Part shown: one piece after another, positions 25,558 through 36,716 of the stretch
How positions within the stretch are numbered: the first letter of the stretch is position 1
How the letters are laid out: each line of letters begins with the position of its first letter
Assembly: GCF_900104965.1 (NCBI RefSeq)
Contig: NZ_LT629757.1
Span: 2,542,001 to 2,606,000 of the forward strand
Source: Nocardioides scoriae
Lineage (GTDB): Bacteria > Actinomycetota > Actinomycetes > Propionibacteriales > Nocardioidaceae
Direction: 5' to 3'
DNA length: 64,000 bases
Program-made: the position numbers and the translations under genes
The notes under the pieces: generated by a model
Databases searched by the model: none
What the model saw: the letters and a program-made list of their open reading frames with translations, nothing else
What the model was told of the DNA's origin: nothing

Positions 25558-28284
25558 CTAGGCCTTCTTGGCCGCCGTCTTCTTGGCGGTCGTCTTCTTC
25601 GCGGCCGTCTTCTTGGCCGCCGTCTTCTTGGTGGCGGTCTTCTTCGCCGGGGCCTTGCGGGCGCCCTTCTTGGCCGCCTTCTTGGCCGGGCCCTTCTCGC
25701 GGCGCTCGGCCAGCAGCTCGGCCGCCCGCTCGGGGGTCAGCTGCTCGACCGAGTCGTCCTTGCGAAGGGTGGCGTTGTACTCGCCGTCGGTGACGTACTC
25801 GCCGAAGCGGCCCGCCTTGACGACCATCGGCTGGCCCGAGACGGGGTCGTTGCCGAGCTCCTTGAGCGGCGGGGCGGCCGCGGCGCGACCCCGCTGCTTG
25901 GGCTGGGCGTAGATCTCGAGCGCCTCGGTCAGCGTGATGTCGAACAGCTGCTGCTCGCTGGCCAGCGAGCGCGAGTCGGTGCCGCGCTTGAGGTAGGGGC
26001 CGTAGCGGCCGTTCTGCGCGGTGATGGTCTCGCCGTCGTCGTCGACGCCGACCACGCGCGGCAGCGAGAGCAGCTGGACCGCCTGGTCGAGGGTCAGCGT
26101 CTCCAGGGACATGTCCTTGAACAGCGAACCGGTGCGCGGCTTGGCCTTCTTGGGGGCGTCCTCGGGCAGCAGCTCGGTGACGAACGGGCCGTAGCGGCCG
26201 TTCTTGGCCACCACCGTCAGGCCGGTCTCCGGGTGCTCGCCGAGCACCTGCTCCTCGCCGGCCGGGGTGGCCAGCAGCTCCTGCGCCCGGTCGAGGGTGA
26301 GCTCGTCGGGCGGCAGGTCGTCGGGCACGTTGGCCTTGGTGGCGAAGGCGTTGCCCTCGTCGTCGGGCCCCTCGAGGTAGGGGCCGTACTTGCCGACCCG
26401 CAGGTGCACGCCGCTGTCGGGGCCGCCGATCGGGAAGGTGGCCAGCTCCTTGGCGTCGATGTCGCCGAGCTCGTTGACCAGCTTCTGCAGGCCCTCGACC
26501 TGGTCGTTGCCGAAGTAGAAGGCCGCCAGCTCGGTGTTGCGGTCGCGGCGACCGCCGGCGACGTCGTCGAGCACGTCCTCCATCTCGGCGGTGAACTCGT
26601 AGCTCACCAGCCGCGCGAAGTGCTCCTCGAGCAGCCGCACCACCGAGAACGCCAGCCACGCCGGGACCAGCGCGGTGCCCTTCTTGTAGACGTAGCCGCG
26701 GTTGAGGATCGTCCCGATGATCGAGGCGTACGTCGAGGGGCGGCCGATCTCGCGCTCCTCGAGCTCCTTGATCAGGGTCGCCTCGGTGTAGCGCGCCGGG
26801 GGCTTGGTCGAGTGGCCCTCGGCCGTGAGGGTCGCGGCGCTGACCGAGTCGCCCTCGCCGACGTTGGGCAGGCGGGTCTCCTGGTCGTCGGAGGTGCCGC
26901 CGTCGTCGTTGCCCTCGACGTAGGCCTTGAGGAAGCCGTGGAAGGTGATGACGCGGCCGCTCGCGGAGAACACCACGTCCTCGCCGGTGCTGGCGGCGCC
27001 GCCGAGGCGGATCGTCACCGACTGGCCCTGGGCGTCGCGCATCTGGCTGGCGATGGTGCGCATCCAGATCAGCTCGTAGAGCCGGAACTGGTCGCCGGTC
27101 AGGCCGGTCTGGGCGGGGGTGCGGAAGGAGTCGCCGGCGGGGCGGACGGCCTCGTGCGCCTCCTGGGCGTTCTTGACCTTGGAGGTGTAGACCCGCGGGC
27201 TGTCGGGGAGGTACTCCGCGCCGTACAGGTCGCGGGCCTGGTTGCGCGCCGCCGTGATCGCCGTCTCCGACAGCGTCGTGGAGTCGGTGCGCATGTAGGT
27301 GATGAAGCCGTTCTCGTAGAGCCGCTGCGCGACCGACATGGTCGAGGAGGCGCTGAAGCCGAGCTTGCGGCTGGCCTCCTGCTGCAGGGTCGTGGTGCGG
27401 AACGGCGCGTAGGGCTTGCGGGTGTAGGGCCGCGACTCCCGCGAGCGGATCGAGAACTCGGTGTCGTGCAGGCCCTCGACCAGCGCCTCGGCGCGGGTCT
27501 TGGTCAGGTGGACCACGGCCTTGCTGCCGGAGGCGGCGCCCGCCTTGAGCTCGCCGTCGGGCCCGAAGTCGGAGCCGCGCGCCACCCGGACGTCGTCGAC
27601 GGAGTGCAGCCGGGCGGGGAACATCCGCTGCTCGTGACGGGAGCCGGCGTCGAAGGTGCCCTCGAGGTCCCAGTACGACGCGACGCGGAACCTGATGCGC
27701 TCGCGCTCCCGGTCGACCACGAGGCGGGTCGCCACGGACTGCACGCGGCCGGCCGACAGCCCCGACATCACCTTGCGCCACAGCACGGGCGAGACCTCGT
27801 AGCCGTAGAGCCGGTCGAGGATCCGCCGCGCCTCCTGGGCCTCGACGAGGTCCATGTCGATCTCGCGGGGGTTGGCCACCGCGGCGTTGATCGCGGCCGG
27901 GGTGATCTCGTGGAAGACCATCCGGTGGACGGGGATGTTCTTGGGCTTCAGCTCGTCGAGCAGGTGCCACGCGATGGCCTCGCCCTCGCGGTCCTCGTCG
28001 GTGGCGAGGTAGAGCTCGTCGGCGTCCTTGAGCAGGCCCTTGAGCTTGGTCATGTGCGACTTCTTGTCGCGGGAGACGACGTAGACGGGCTCGAAGTCGT
28101 GGTCGACGTCGACGCCGAGACGGGCCCAGGGCTCGCCCTTGAGCTTGGCCGGGATGTCCGCGGCGCTCTGCGGGAGGTCGCGGATGTGCCCGATGGAGGA
28201 CTCCACGACGTAGCCCCGGCCGAGGTAGCCCTCGATGGTGCGGGCCTTGGCCGGCGACTCCACGATCACGAGCTTGTGTGCCAC
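25558..28284 (-). CDS. topA: DNA topoisomerase I
   Basis: A 908-residue type IA topoisomerase that relaxes negative supercoils. TOPRIM domain: VIVESPAKARTIEGYLG at the N-terminus and ATDEDREGEAIAWHL. The active tyrosine is in GFITYMRTDSTTLS. C-terminal repeats rich in GRYGPY/F replace zinc fingers, as in actinobacteria. The last 50 residues are Lys/Ala-rich (AAKKTAAKK type), a known actinobacterial tail that aids processivity. GTG start; the ribosome site is weak. GTCACC-N9-GGTGAC at 28351-28371 lies about 70 nt upstream. Confidence 0.96.
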   Translation of the reverse strand: MAHKLVIVESPAKARTIEGYLGRGYVVESSIGHIRDLPQSAADIPAKLKGEPWARLGVDVDHDFEPVYVVSRDKKSHMTKLKGLLKDADELYLATDEDREGEAIAWHLLDELKPKNIPVHRMVFHEITPAAINAAVANPREIDMDLVEAQEARRILDRLYGYEVSPVLWRKVMSGLSAGRVQSVATRLVVDRERERIRFRVASYWDLEGTFDAGSRHEQRMFPARLHSVDDVRVARGSDFGPDGELKAGAASGSKAVVHLTKTRAEALVEGLHDTEFSIRSRESRPYTRKPYAPFRTTTLQQEASRKLGFSASSTMSVAQRLYENGFITYMRTDSTTLSETAITAARNQARDLYGAEYLPDSPRVYTSKVKNAQEAHEAVRPAGDSFRTPAQTGLTGDQFRLYELIWMRTIASQMRDAQGQSVTIRLGGAASTGEDVVFSASGRVITFHGFLKAYVEGNDDGGTSDDQETRLPNVGEGDSVSAATLTAEGHSTKPPARYTEATLIKELEEREIGRPSTYASIIGTILNRGYVYKKGTALVPAWLAFSVVRLLEEHFARLVSYEFTAEMEDVLDDVAGGRRDRNTELAAFYFGNDQVEGLQKLVNELGDIDAKELATFPIGGPDSGVHLRVGKYGPYLEGPDDEGNAFATKANVPDDLPPDELTLDRAQELLATPAGEEQVLGEHPETGLTVVAKNGRYGPFVTELLPEDAPKKAKPRTGSLFKDMSLETLTLDQAVQLLSLPRVVGVDDDGETITAQNGRYGPYLKRGTDSRSLASEQQLFDITLTEALEIYAQPKQRGRAAAAPPLKELGNDPVSGQPMVVKAGRFGEYVTDGEYNATLRKDDSVEQLTPERAAELLAERREKGPAKKAAKKGARKAPAKKTATKKTAAKKTAAKKTTAKKTAAKKA

Positions 28285-28350
28285 TTGTTGCTTACTCGTC
28301 CCTGTCGACTGCTGTGCATGGGTGCGGCCCCGGCCGTTACCGGGTGCGGC

Positions 28351-28371
28351 GTCACCGTAACGCCTGGTGAC
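28351..28371. promoter_or_regulatory. Inverted repeat upstream of topA
   Basis: GTCACC-N9-GGTGAC, a 6-bp dyad 67-87 nt upstream of the topA start and just past the ABC gene stop (28394). It could be an operator or a weak terminator hairpin; no factor is suggested. Confidence 0.35.
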
Positions 28372-28393
28372 AACGCAGGAGCAAACTCGGTGT

Positions 28394-30196
28394 CTAGTGC
28401 TGGTCCACTCCCGGGTCCCGCGGCCGACCGGCCGGCGGGTCGGGCTCGAGGCCGTTCCAGCTCGCCCACAGGGCGGCGTACGACCCGCCGGCGGCCACCA
28501 GCTCGTCGTGCGGGCCGAGCTCGGAGATCCGCCCGTCCTCGACCACCGCGACCCGGTCGGCGTCGTGCGCGGAGAACAGCCGGTGCGCGATCGCGATCAC
28601 CGTGCGGCCCTCCAGCACCGCCGCCAGCGAGCGCTCGAGGTGGCGCGCCGCACGGGGGTCGATGAGCGAGGTGGCCTCGTCGAGCACCAGCGTGTGGGGG
28701 TCGGCCAGCACCAGCCGGGCCAGCGCGACCTGCTGCGCCTGGGGCGCGGTCAGGGCCAGGCCGCCCGAGCCCACCACGGTGTCGAGGCCCGCGGGCAGCA
28801 GGTCGACCCAGTCGAGGGCGTCGACGGCCCCGAGCGCGCGCCGCACCTGCTCGTCGGTGGCGTCGGCCTCCCCCTGGCCCGCGACGGCCAGGGCGAGGTT
28901 CTCCCGGAGCGTGCCGACGAAGACGTGGTGCTCCTGGGTGACCAGTGCGACGTGGCCGCGCAGCTCCTCCAGCGGCAGCTCGACGAGCGGCGCCCCGCCC
29001 ACGCGCACGCTGCCCGCGCCGGGCGGGTGGATGCCCGCGAGCAGCCGGCCCAGCGTCGACTTGCCTGCGCCCGAGGGGCCGACCATCGCGACCCGCTCGC
29101 CGGGGGCCACGTGCAGGTCGACGCCGTGCAGCACCTCGCGGCCCTCGACGTAGGAGAAGCGGACGCCGTCGGCGGCGAGGTCCTCGCCGCGGGCGGCGAC
29201 GCCGGTCGCGGTGCGGTCGTCGGGCACCTGCGCCACCCCGAGCAGCCGGGCGAGCGCCGCCGCGCCGAGCTGGAGCTCGTCGAGGATCGACACGATCCGG
29301 TCGACCGGGTCGATGAGCATCTGGACGTAGAGCGTCGCGGTCGTGACGTCGCCGAGCGAGACCTGGCCCTGGGTGTAGAGGTAGCCGCCCAGCAGCAGCG
29401 TCCCGACCGTGGGGACGAGGTAGGACAGCTCCATGCTCGGGAAGAAGACGGTGCGCAGGTGCAGCGTGTAGCGCTCGGCCCGGTACGACGCCGCGATGTC
29501 GTCGTCGGTCGCCTCCACCCGCGCGCGGCCCAGGCCCAGCGACTCGACGGTGCGGGCCCCCTCGACGGTCTCGGTCAGGGTCGCGTTGATCCGGGAGTAC
29601 GACGCGCTCTCGGCCAGGTAGCCGTCCTTGGCCCGGGCGAGGTACCACCGCAGGCCCGCCACCAGCGGCGGCATGCCGAGCAGGCACGGGAGCAGCACCC
29701 ACCAGCCGACGCTCAGCGCGGCCACGAAGGTGACCACGGCGGTGATGAGCGCGATCGTCCACTCGGGCAGCGCCCAGCGCACCGACCACGCCAGCTGGTC
29801 GGTGTCGCGTCCGGTCCGGGTGAGCAGGTCGCCGGAGCCCGCCGACTCGACGGTGCCGAGCGGCAGCCGCAGCACGTGGCCCACGAAGTCCTCGCGCAGC
29901 TCGGCCAGCACCCGCTCGCCGAAGACCTGGCTCAGGTAGCGCGCGAACCGGGTCAGCACCGTCTGCAGCACGAGGAACCCCGCCAGCAGCAGCACGATCC
30001 GGTCGACGGCCGCGACCGTGGTGCCGGTCTCGACCGCCTGGACCAGGTCGCCGAGCAGCCGCGGTGCGGCCAGGCCGGCGAGCGCGGCGAGGCCGTGCAG
30101 GAGCAGCGCCCCGCCCAGCATCCGGGGGTGGCGGCGGGCGAGGTCGGCGGCGTAGCGGCGCACGCCGTGGCCGTCGGCGACGGGCAGCGCGGTCAC
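28394..30196 (-). CDS. ABC exporter half-transporter, subunit with intact Walker motifs
   Basis: A 600-residue type IV (exporter-type) half-transporter: six membrane helices to about residue 320, then an NBD. Walker A GPSGAGKST (373-381), Q-loop Gln421, Walker B TLVLDEATS (502-510) and the H-loop His538 are intact. The signature is degenerate (LTAPQ at 482-486 for LSGGQ). The GTG at 30196 overlaps the stop of the partner gene. The defect matches the partner's, so the two must form a heterodimer with one working ATP site. The cargo (drug, lipid or peptide) is not predictable. Confidence 0.92.
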   Translation of the reverse strand: MTALPVADGHGVRRYAADLARRHPRMLGGALLLHGLAALAGLAAPRLLGDLVQAVETGTTVAAVDRIVLLLAGFLVLQTVLTRFARYLSQVFGERVLAELREDFVGHVLRLPLGTVESAGSGDLLTRTGRDTDQLAWSVRWALPEWTIALITAVVTFVAALSVGWWVLLPCLLGMPPLVAGLRWYLARAKDGYLAESASYSRINATLTETVEGARTVESLGLGRARVEATDDDIAASYRAERYTLHLRTVFFPSMELSYLVPTVGTLLLGGYLYTQGQVSLGDVTTATLYVQMLIDPVDRIVSILDELQLGAAALARLLGVAQVPDDRTATGVAARGEDLAADGVRFSYVEGREVLHGVDLHVAPGERVAMVGPSGAGKSTLGRLLAGIHPPGAGSVRVGGAPLVELPLEELRGHVALVTQEHHVFVGTLRENLALAVAGQGEADATDEQVRRALGAVDALDWVDLLPAGLDTVVGSGGLALTAPQAQQVALARLVLADPHTLVLDEATSLIDPRAARHLERSLAAVLEGRTVIAIAHRLFSAHDADRVAVVEDGRISELGPHDELVAAGGSYAALWASWNGLEPDPPAGRPRDPGVDQH

Positions 30197-31938
30197 CGGG
30201 TCACCTCCTCGGTCTGCTCCTGCTCGCGGGTCACCGTCAGGCGGTACGCCGCGTCGCCCTCGAGCAGCTCCCGGTGCCGGCCGCTGGCGACCACCCGGCC
30301 GTCGCGCACCAGCGCCACCTCGTCGACCGCGTCGAGCAGCAGCGGGCTGGTGGTCACGACCACCGTGGTCCGGCCCCGGCGGTGGGAGCGCAGCCGCGCG
30401 GCCACGAACGCCTCGGTGTGGGCGTCGACGGCCGAGGTCGGCTCGACCAGCACCAGCACCTCGGGGTCGAGGGCCAGGGCCCGCGCCAGCACCAGCCGCT
30501 GGCGCTGGCCGCCGGAGAAGGTCCGGCCGCGCTCGGCGACGACCGAGTCCAGGCCCTCGGGCAGGCTCGTCACGACGTCGTCGGCCGCCGCGGTCGCCAC
30601 GGCCGCGTCGACGTCGCCGTCGCCGTGCACGTCGACGACCTCGCGCAGCCGGCCGGAGAACAGCGACGACCCGGTGTCGGAGACGACGACGCGGCGGCGC
30701 ACCTCCTCCAGCGGCAGGCGCGTCAGCGGCACGCCGCCCAGGGTCACCGTCTCGTCGGGGGCGCCGTCGACCAGCGGGGTGGCCAGGCCGAGGCGGTCGG
30801 CGAGCCCGGCCGTCTCGTCGGGCCGCTCGCTGACCAGCGCGAGCAGCGACCCGGCGCGCACGTGCAGCCCGCTGAGCGAGTCGCGCAGGTCGGACCCGAC
30901 CGGCGGCGAGGGGGCCACCTCGGCGGCGTCGACGTGGTCGGGCTGCAGGCCCAGGAAGCCGGTCACCCGCTGCGCCGAGACCCGGGCCCGGATCAGCCGG
31001 TTGGCGAACTCGGTGGCGGTGCGCAGCGGGATCATGAGGAAGGCGGAGTAGCCGTAGAAGGCGACCAGCTCCCCGGCGCTGATCTCGCCGGCCACGGCGT
31101 ACCTCGCGCCGAGCCAGACCACCACGACGACGAAGACGCCGGGCAGGAACACCTGGAGCGCGTCGAGCACCGACTGCAGGCGCGCCACCGCCACGCCGGC
31201 CACCCGCGCCTGCTGCGACTCGCGCCGGTAGCGGCGCCAGAACACGTCCTCGCCGCCGATCCCGCGCAGCACCCGCAGGCCCGCGACGATGTCGCTGGCG
31301 GTGTTGGACAGCCCGCTCATCAGCTCGCGCTGCTCCTCGCTGCGGCGCTGCAGCGGCGAGAGCAGCGGGCCGACCAGCAGCATCAGCAGCGGCACCCCGA
31401 CCAGGACGACCAGGCCCAGGGTGACCGAGGTCTGCAGCAGGATCACCGCGACCAGCACGAAGGACACGACCGCGCCGGCGAAGCGGGCCATCACGTCCAT
31501 CAGGTGGCCCAGGTGGCTCAGGTCGGTGGTGCCGATCGCGACCACCTCGCCGGTGGAGGTCTGGCGCGCCAGCGAGCCGCCGAGCCGTGTCGTCTGCCGC
31601 GCGACCAGCTGGACCGTGCGGTAGGCCGCGGTCAGCCAGTTGGTCACCGCGAACCGGTGGCGCATGATCCCGCTGCCGGCCTGGAGCAGGCCGATCGCGA
31701 GCATGAGGGCGCCGTACTGCCACAGGGCCCGCAGGTCGCGCTCGGCGACCCCGCGGTCGATGGCGCGACCGATCACCGCCGGCATCACGGCCTGGGTGCC
31801 CATCCACACGATCCCGAACAGCATCCCGCCGACCAGCGTGAGGCGCTGCCCGCGCGCCAGCCACCACAGGAAGGCTCCCGGCGAGCGCGTCTGCGCGGTG
31901 CCGGGGTGGGTGAGGGGGAGGTGGCGCACCAGCCCCAC
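30193..31938 (-). CDS. ABC exporter half-transporter, subunit with degenerate Walker motifs
   Basis: A 581-residue half-transporter with six helices to about residue 310. The NBD keeps a perfect signature FSGGQRQR (474-481) and D-loop, but the Walker A position reads LVSERPDETAG (368-378, no GxxGxGK[ST]), Walker B reads VLVLVEP (Asp replaced by Val, about 499), and the switch His is lost (VVVTTSPLLL). It therefore contributes only its signature to ATP hydrolysis. Translationally coupled to the next subunit. The reading frame is intact throughout, so it is not a pseudogene. Confidence 0.92.
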   Translation of the reverse strand: MGLVRHLPLTHPGTAQTRSPGAFLWWLARGQRLTLVGGMLFGIVWMGTQAVMPAVIGRAIDRGVAERDLRALWQYGALMLAIGLLQAGSGIMRHRFAVTNWLTAAYRTVQLVARQTTRLGGSLARQTSTGEVVAIGTTDLSHLGHLMDVMARFAGAVVSFVLVAVILLQTSVTLGLVVLVGVPLLMLLVGPLLSPLQRRSEEQRELMSGLSNTASDIVAGLRVLRGIGGEDVFWRRYRRESQQARVAGVAVARLQSVLDALQVFLPGVFVVVVVWLGARYAVAGEISAGELVAFYGYSAFLMIPLRTATEFANRLIRARVSAQRVTGFLGLQPDHVDAAEVAPSPPVGSDLRDSLSGLHVRAGSLLALVSERPDETAGLADRLGLATPLVDGAPDETVTLGGVPLTRLPLEEVRRRVVVSDTGSSLFSGRLREVVDVHGDGDVDAAVATAAADDVVTSLPEGLDSVVAERGRTFSGGQRQRLVLARALALDPEVLVLVEPTSAVDAHTEAFVAARLRSHRRGRTTVVVTTSPLLLDAVDEVALVRDGRVVASGRHRELLEGDAAYRLTVTREQEQTEEVTR

Positions 31939-31981
31939 GCTACGGACCCAGGGGCGTCCGGTGCGAACCGTTTTCGCCCGG

Positions 31982-33541
31982 CTAGAGCGTGAGGAACCCC
32001 TCGGTCACCAGCTCGCGCACCACCGGGGCGTACGCCGCCCGCAGCTCGGCCTCGTCGCGCTCGAGCAGCTGGGCCAGCGCGCCGAGCACCTGGCCGACGG
32101 TGAGGTCGCCGTCGCAGGCGCCGACCAGGGCCGCCTCGACGGTGTCGACCTGCCGGGCCCGGCGCAGCAGCCGCTGCTGGCGCACCACGATCTCCTCGGG
32201 GTCCTCGGCCCCCGGTCCGCCGTACGTCTCCTGGCGCAGGTCGACGCGCGCCACCGGCCGCGTCGCCAGCAGCGCGTCGTCGTCCAGCCCGCGCAGGCCG
32301 GCGACCCGGTCGAGGAGGCCGTCGACCTCGGGGCCGATCGGCTGCTCCACGTCATAGGGCCACTCCTCGAGGCGCAGCGTCGGCGTGGCATCGGTGCGCC
32401 GCAGGTTGATCCAGCCGAACCCCACCCCCTCGGCGCCCTGCTCCTCGAACCACGACAGCCAGGTGTCGTAGCGCTCGAGGTACGCCGCCGGCTCGATCCG
32501 CCCCGTCGCCGGGTGCAGGCCGGCGTCCTTGAGCCAGAGCTCGACGTACGTCGGCAGGTCGACCACCTCGCGCTGCAGCACCCACGCGTCGCAGGCGTCC
32601 TCGGACCCGGTCACGGGCAGCCACGAGGCGAGCCGCTCGTCCCAGGGCTGGTCGCGGCGGATCATCCAGTTGGCCAGCACCTGGCCGGTGCCGCCCTCGG
32701 CGAGCACGCCCGGGAGGCCGCGCACGATGTGCTCGACGACCTGGTCGCCCGGCAGGCCGGAGTCGCGGTAGACCAGCCGCTCCCCCGTGGCCGGGGAGAT
32801 GACGAACGGCGGGTTGGTCGCCACCAGGTCGAACCGCTCCCCCGCGACCGGCTCGAAGAAGGAGCCCTCCCGGGTCTCGATCCAGCCCGCGCTGCCCGGG
32901 CCGGTCGGGCCGGTCGGGCCGGTCGGGCCGGTCGGGCCGGTCGCGACGCCGTTCAGCTCGGCGTTGACCCGCGTCAGCCACAGCGCGCGGGTGTTGACGT
33001 CGGTGGCGACCGTGTGGCGGGCGTGGCCGGCGAGGTGGAGCGCCTGGACGCCGCAGCCGGTGCCGAGGTCGAGCGCGCGGCCGACCGGTCGGCGCGAGGT
33101 GAGCTGGGCCAGCGAGGTCGCGGCCGAGGAGATGCCGAGCACGTGGTCGGCGCTGACGTGCGAGGCCCGGCCGTCGAGCCCGGGCGTGAGGTCGCTGGCC
33201 ACCCACAGGTCGCGGTCCTCGGTGGCGTAGGGGCGCACGTCGACCCGCGCCCGCACCTCGCTCACCGACCGCTCGAGCAGCCCGGCGTTGCACAGCGGGT
33301 CGACCAGCCCGGGCAGCGCCGCCCCGACCTCGTCGACCGGCAGCGTGGCCTGCAGCAGCCACAGCCGGGTCAGCGTCTCGACGGGGCTGCCCCCGGTCGT
33401 GGCGCGCAGCCCCGGCATCGTCTCGTTGCGCGACAGCGCGGCGTGGGCCACCGGCCCCAGCGCCGCGGCGACCCGGTCGTAGGTGAACCCCGCCGTCGTC
33501 AGCGCCTCGCGCAGCCGACCCGTCCAGCCCGTCGTGTCCAT
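31982..33541 (-). CDS. SAM-dependent methyltransferase with NPPF motif and Gly-Pro-Thr insertion
   Basis: A 519-residue class I methyltransferase. An all-alpha N-terminal domain (about residues 1-130) precedes the Rossmann domain: SAM loop ALDLGTGCGVQALHLA (156-171), acidic end of strand 2 ATDVN, and catalytic VATNPPFVIS (240-249), the signature of N-methyltransferases acting on adenine, guanine or glutamine. The fold resembles RsmC/PrmC-type enzymes with a long C-terminal extension. Between strand 2 and the NPPF motif, residues 202-216 are a collagen-like GPT repeat encoded by a 9-bp tandem repeat. Stands alone, 43 nt from the ABC gene. Substrate unknown. Confidence 0.85.
   Translation of the reverse strand: MDTTGWTGRLREALTTAGFTYDRVAAALGPVAHAALSRNETMPGLRATTGGSPVETLTRLWLLQATLPVDEVGAALPGLVDPLCNAGLLERSVSEVRARVDVRPYATEDRDLWVASDLTPGLDGRASHVSADHVLGISSAATSLAQLTSRRPVGRALDLGTGCGVQALHLAGHARHTVATDVNTRALWLTRVNAELNGVATGPTGPTGPTGPTGPGSAGWIETREGSFFEPVAGERFDLVATNPPFVISPATGERLVYRDSGLPGDQVVEHIVRGLPGVLAEGGTGQVLANWMIRRDQPWDERLASWLPVTGSEDACDAWVLQREVVDLPTYVELWLKDAGLHPATGRIEPAAYLERYDTWLSWFEEQGAEGVGFGWINLRRTDATPTLRLEEWPYDVEQPIGPEVDGLLDRVAGLRGLDDDALLATRPVARVDLRQETYGGPGAEDPEEIVVRQQRLLRRARQVDTVEAALVGACDGDLTVGQVLGALAQLLERDEAELRAAYAPVVRELVTEGFLTL
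32898..32942. repeat. Five exact 9-bp tandem repeats inside the methyltransferase gene
   Basis: GGGCCGGTC is repeated five times without change, encoding (Gly-Pro-Thr)n on the minus strand. Because the unit is a multiple of three, slippage would alter linker length without a frameshift. Confidence 0.9.
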
Positions 33542-33608
33542 CCGCGCACGCTATCCACCCCGCCCCCACCCCCCGCCGACCGGGCGATCCCCGCACGCCC
33601 AGGCACCC

Positions 33609-33704
33609 CGAGCGGGCACTTCCCGCACGCCCGCGAACGCCGACCGGGCACTTCCGGCACGCCCGCGCACGCCGACCGGGCACTTCCGGCACGCCGGCGT
33701 ACGC
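33609..33704. repeat. Three tandem 32-bp repeats downstream of hppA
   Basis: Units 33609-33640, 33641-33672 and 33673-33704 share the frame CGACCGGGCACTTCCGGCAC followed by a diverged GCCCGCGCACGC. The second and third differ at only two or three bases. A fourth partial copy starts the hairpin at 33704-33751. It is not a CRISPR: the units are contiguous with no spacers. Confidence 0.85.
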
Positions 33705-33751
33705 CGACCGGGCAGCCTCGCAGGCGGGTGCCTGCGGGACTGCCCGGTCGG
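33704..33751 (-). terminator. Compound hairpin after hppA
   Basis: Outer stem CCGACCGGGCAG (33704-33715) with 33740-33751, inner stem CGCAGGC (33719-33725) with 33730-33736, loop GGGT. It lies 46 nt past the hppA stop and is the likely terminator. The left arm is the start of the tandem-repeat unit next to it. Confidence 0.75.
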
Positions 33752-33796
33752 AGGTGCGGTCGGTGGTGCGGTCGGTGGTGCGGGGACCCGCTCGGG

Positions 33797-36100
<2,304 letters not shown>

Positions 36101-36163
36101 GTCTCTCCTCGGTGGTTCGGGGTACGGCCATGCCGGACTCTACGTGTGCTGCGTCACAGTGGG

Positions 36164-36179
36164 CGTGACGTGCGTCACA
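36164..36179. promoter_or_regulatory. CRP-like site upstream of hppA
   Basis: CGTGA-CGTGCG-TCACA matches the TGTGA-N6-TCACA consensus at nine of ten positions and lies 64-79 nt before the hppA start. TGCGTCACAG occurs at 36150-36159 and again at 36171-36180, exactly two helical turns apart. Confidence 0.55.
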
Positions 36180-36251
36180 GCGTCGCGTGTCGTGGGTACG
36201 CCGGACCGCCGGGCGTCGTGGACGACCGGCGGGAGGAGCCCCGAGGCAGGG

Positions 36252-36587
36252 TCAGCGCGCGAGCGCGTCGGCCTCGGTGTCGTGGATCGTGAAGACCTTG
36301 GCCAGCCCGGTGATCCGGAAGATCTTGAGCAGCCGGTCCTGGGAGCAGATCAGCTCCATGGACCCGTCGTGGGCGCGCACCTTCTTCAGGCCGCCCACCA
36401 GGACGCCGAGGCCGGTGGAGTCGAGGAAGTCGACGCCCTCCATGTCGATGACGAGGTCGTGGTGCCCCTCGCCGACGAGCTCGGTGATCTTGTCGCGCAG
36501 CTTGGGCGCGGTGTAGACGTCGATCTCACCGCCGACGGCGACGATCGTGCGGCTGTCGACCTCACGGGTCTGCAGCGAAAGATCCAC
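36252..36587 (-). CDS. STAS-domain anti-sigma factor antagonist
   Basis: A 111-residue single STAS domain. The phosphorylatable serine is Ser57 in [14 protein letters not shown]. Such proteins bind an anti-sigma kinase when unphosphorylated and free a SigB/SigF-type sigma factor. GTG start behind a strong GGAGGTGA site. No kinase or sigma gene is adjacent. The equivalent M. tuberculosis neighbourhood also contains such genes (from memory). Confidence 0.92.
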   Translation of the reverse strand: MDLSLQTREVDSRTIVAVGGEIDVYTAPKLRDKITELVGEGHHDLVIDMEGVDFLDSTGLGVLVGGLKKVRAHDGSMELICSQDRLLKIFRITGLAKVFTIHDTEADALAR

Positions 36588-36716
36588 GTCAATCTCACCT
36601 CCGAGCGAGGCTCAGCCCCGGCCCTCGCCCCTTGTGTGCCTACGACCCGGACATCTAACCACGCGGTGCTGGCCCGCCGCGGCGCAACTGTCGGACCGCG
36701 CTGAGAGACTTGAGCG

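Noticed and set aside
24808-28665. Very long plus-strand open frame opposite tmk and topA
   Set aside because: Low-complexity antisense frame without motifs; real genes with catalytic motifs lie on the other strand.
30193-31938. Pseudogene call for the ABC subunit lacking Walker A
   Set aside because: The frame is intact, LSGGQ is perfect, and the losses are complementary to the partner, which points to a functional asymmetric dimer.
33609-33704. CRISPR-like array
   Set aside because: Repeat units are contiguous with no unique spacers and no cas genes are near.
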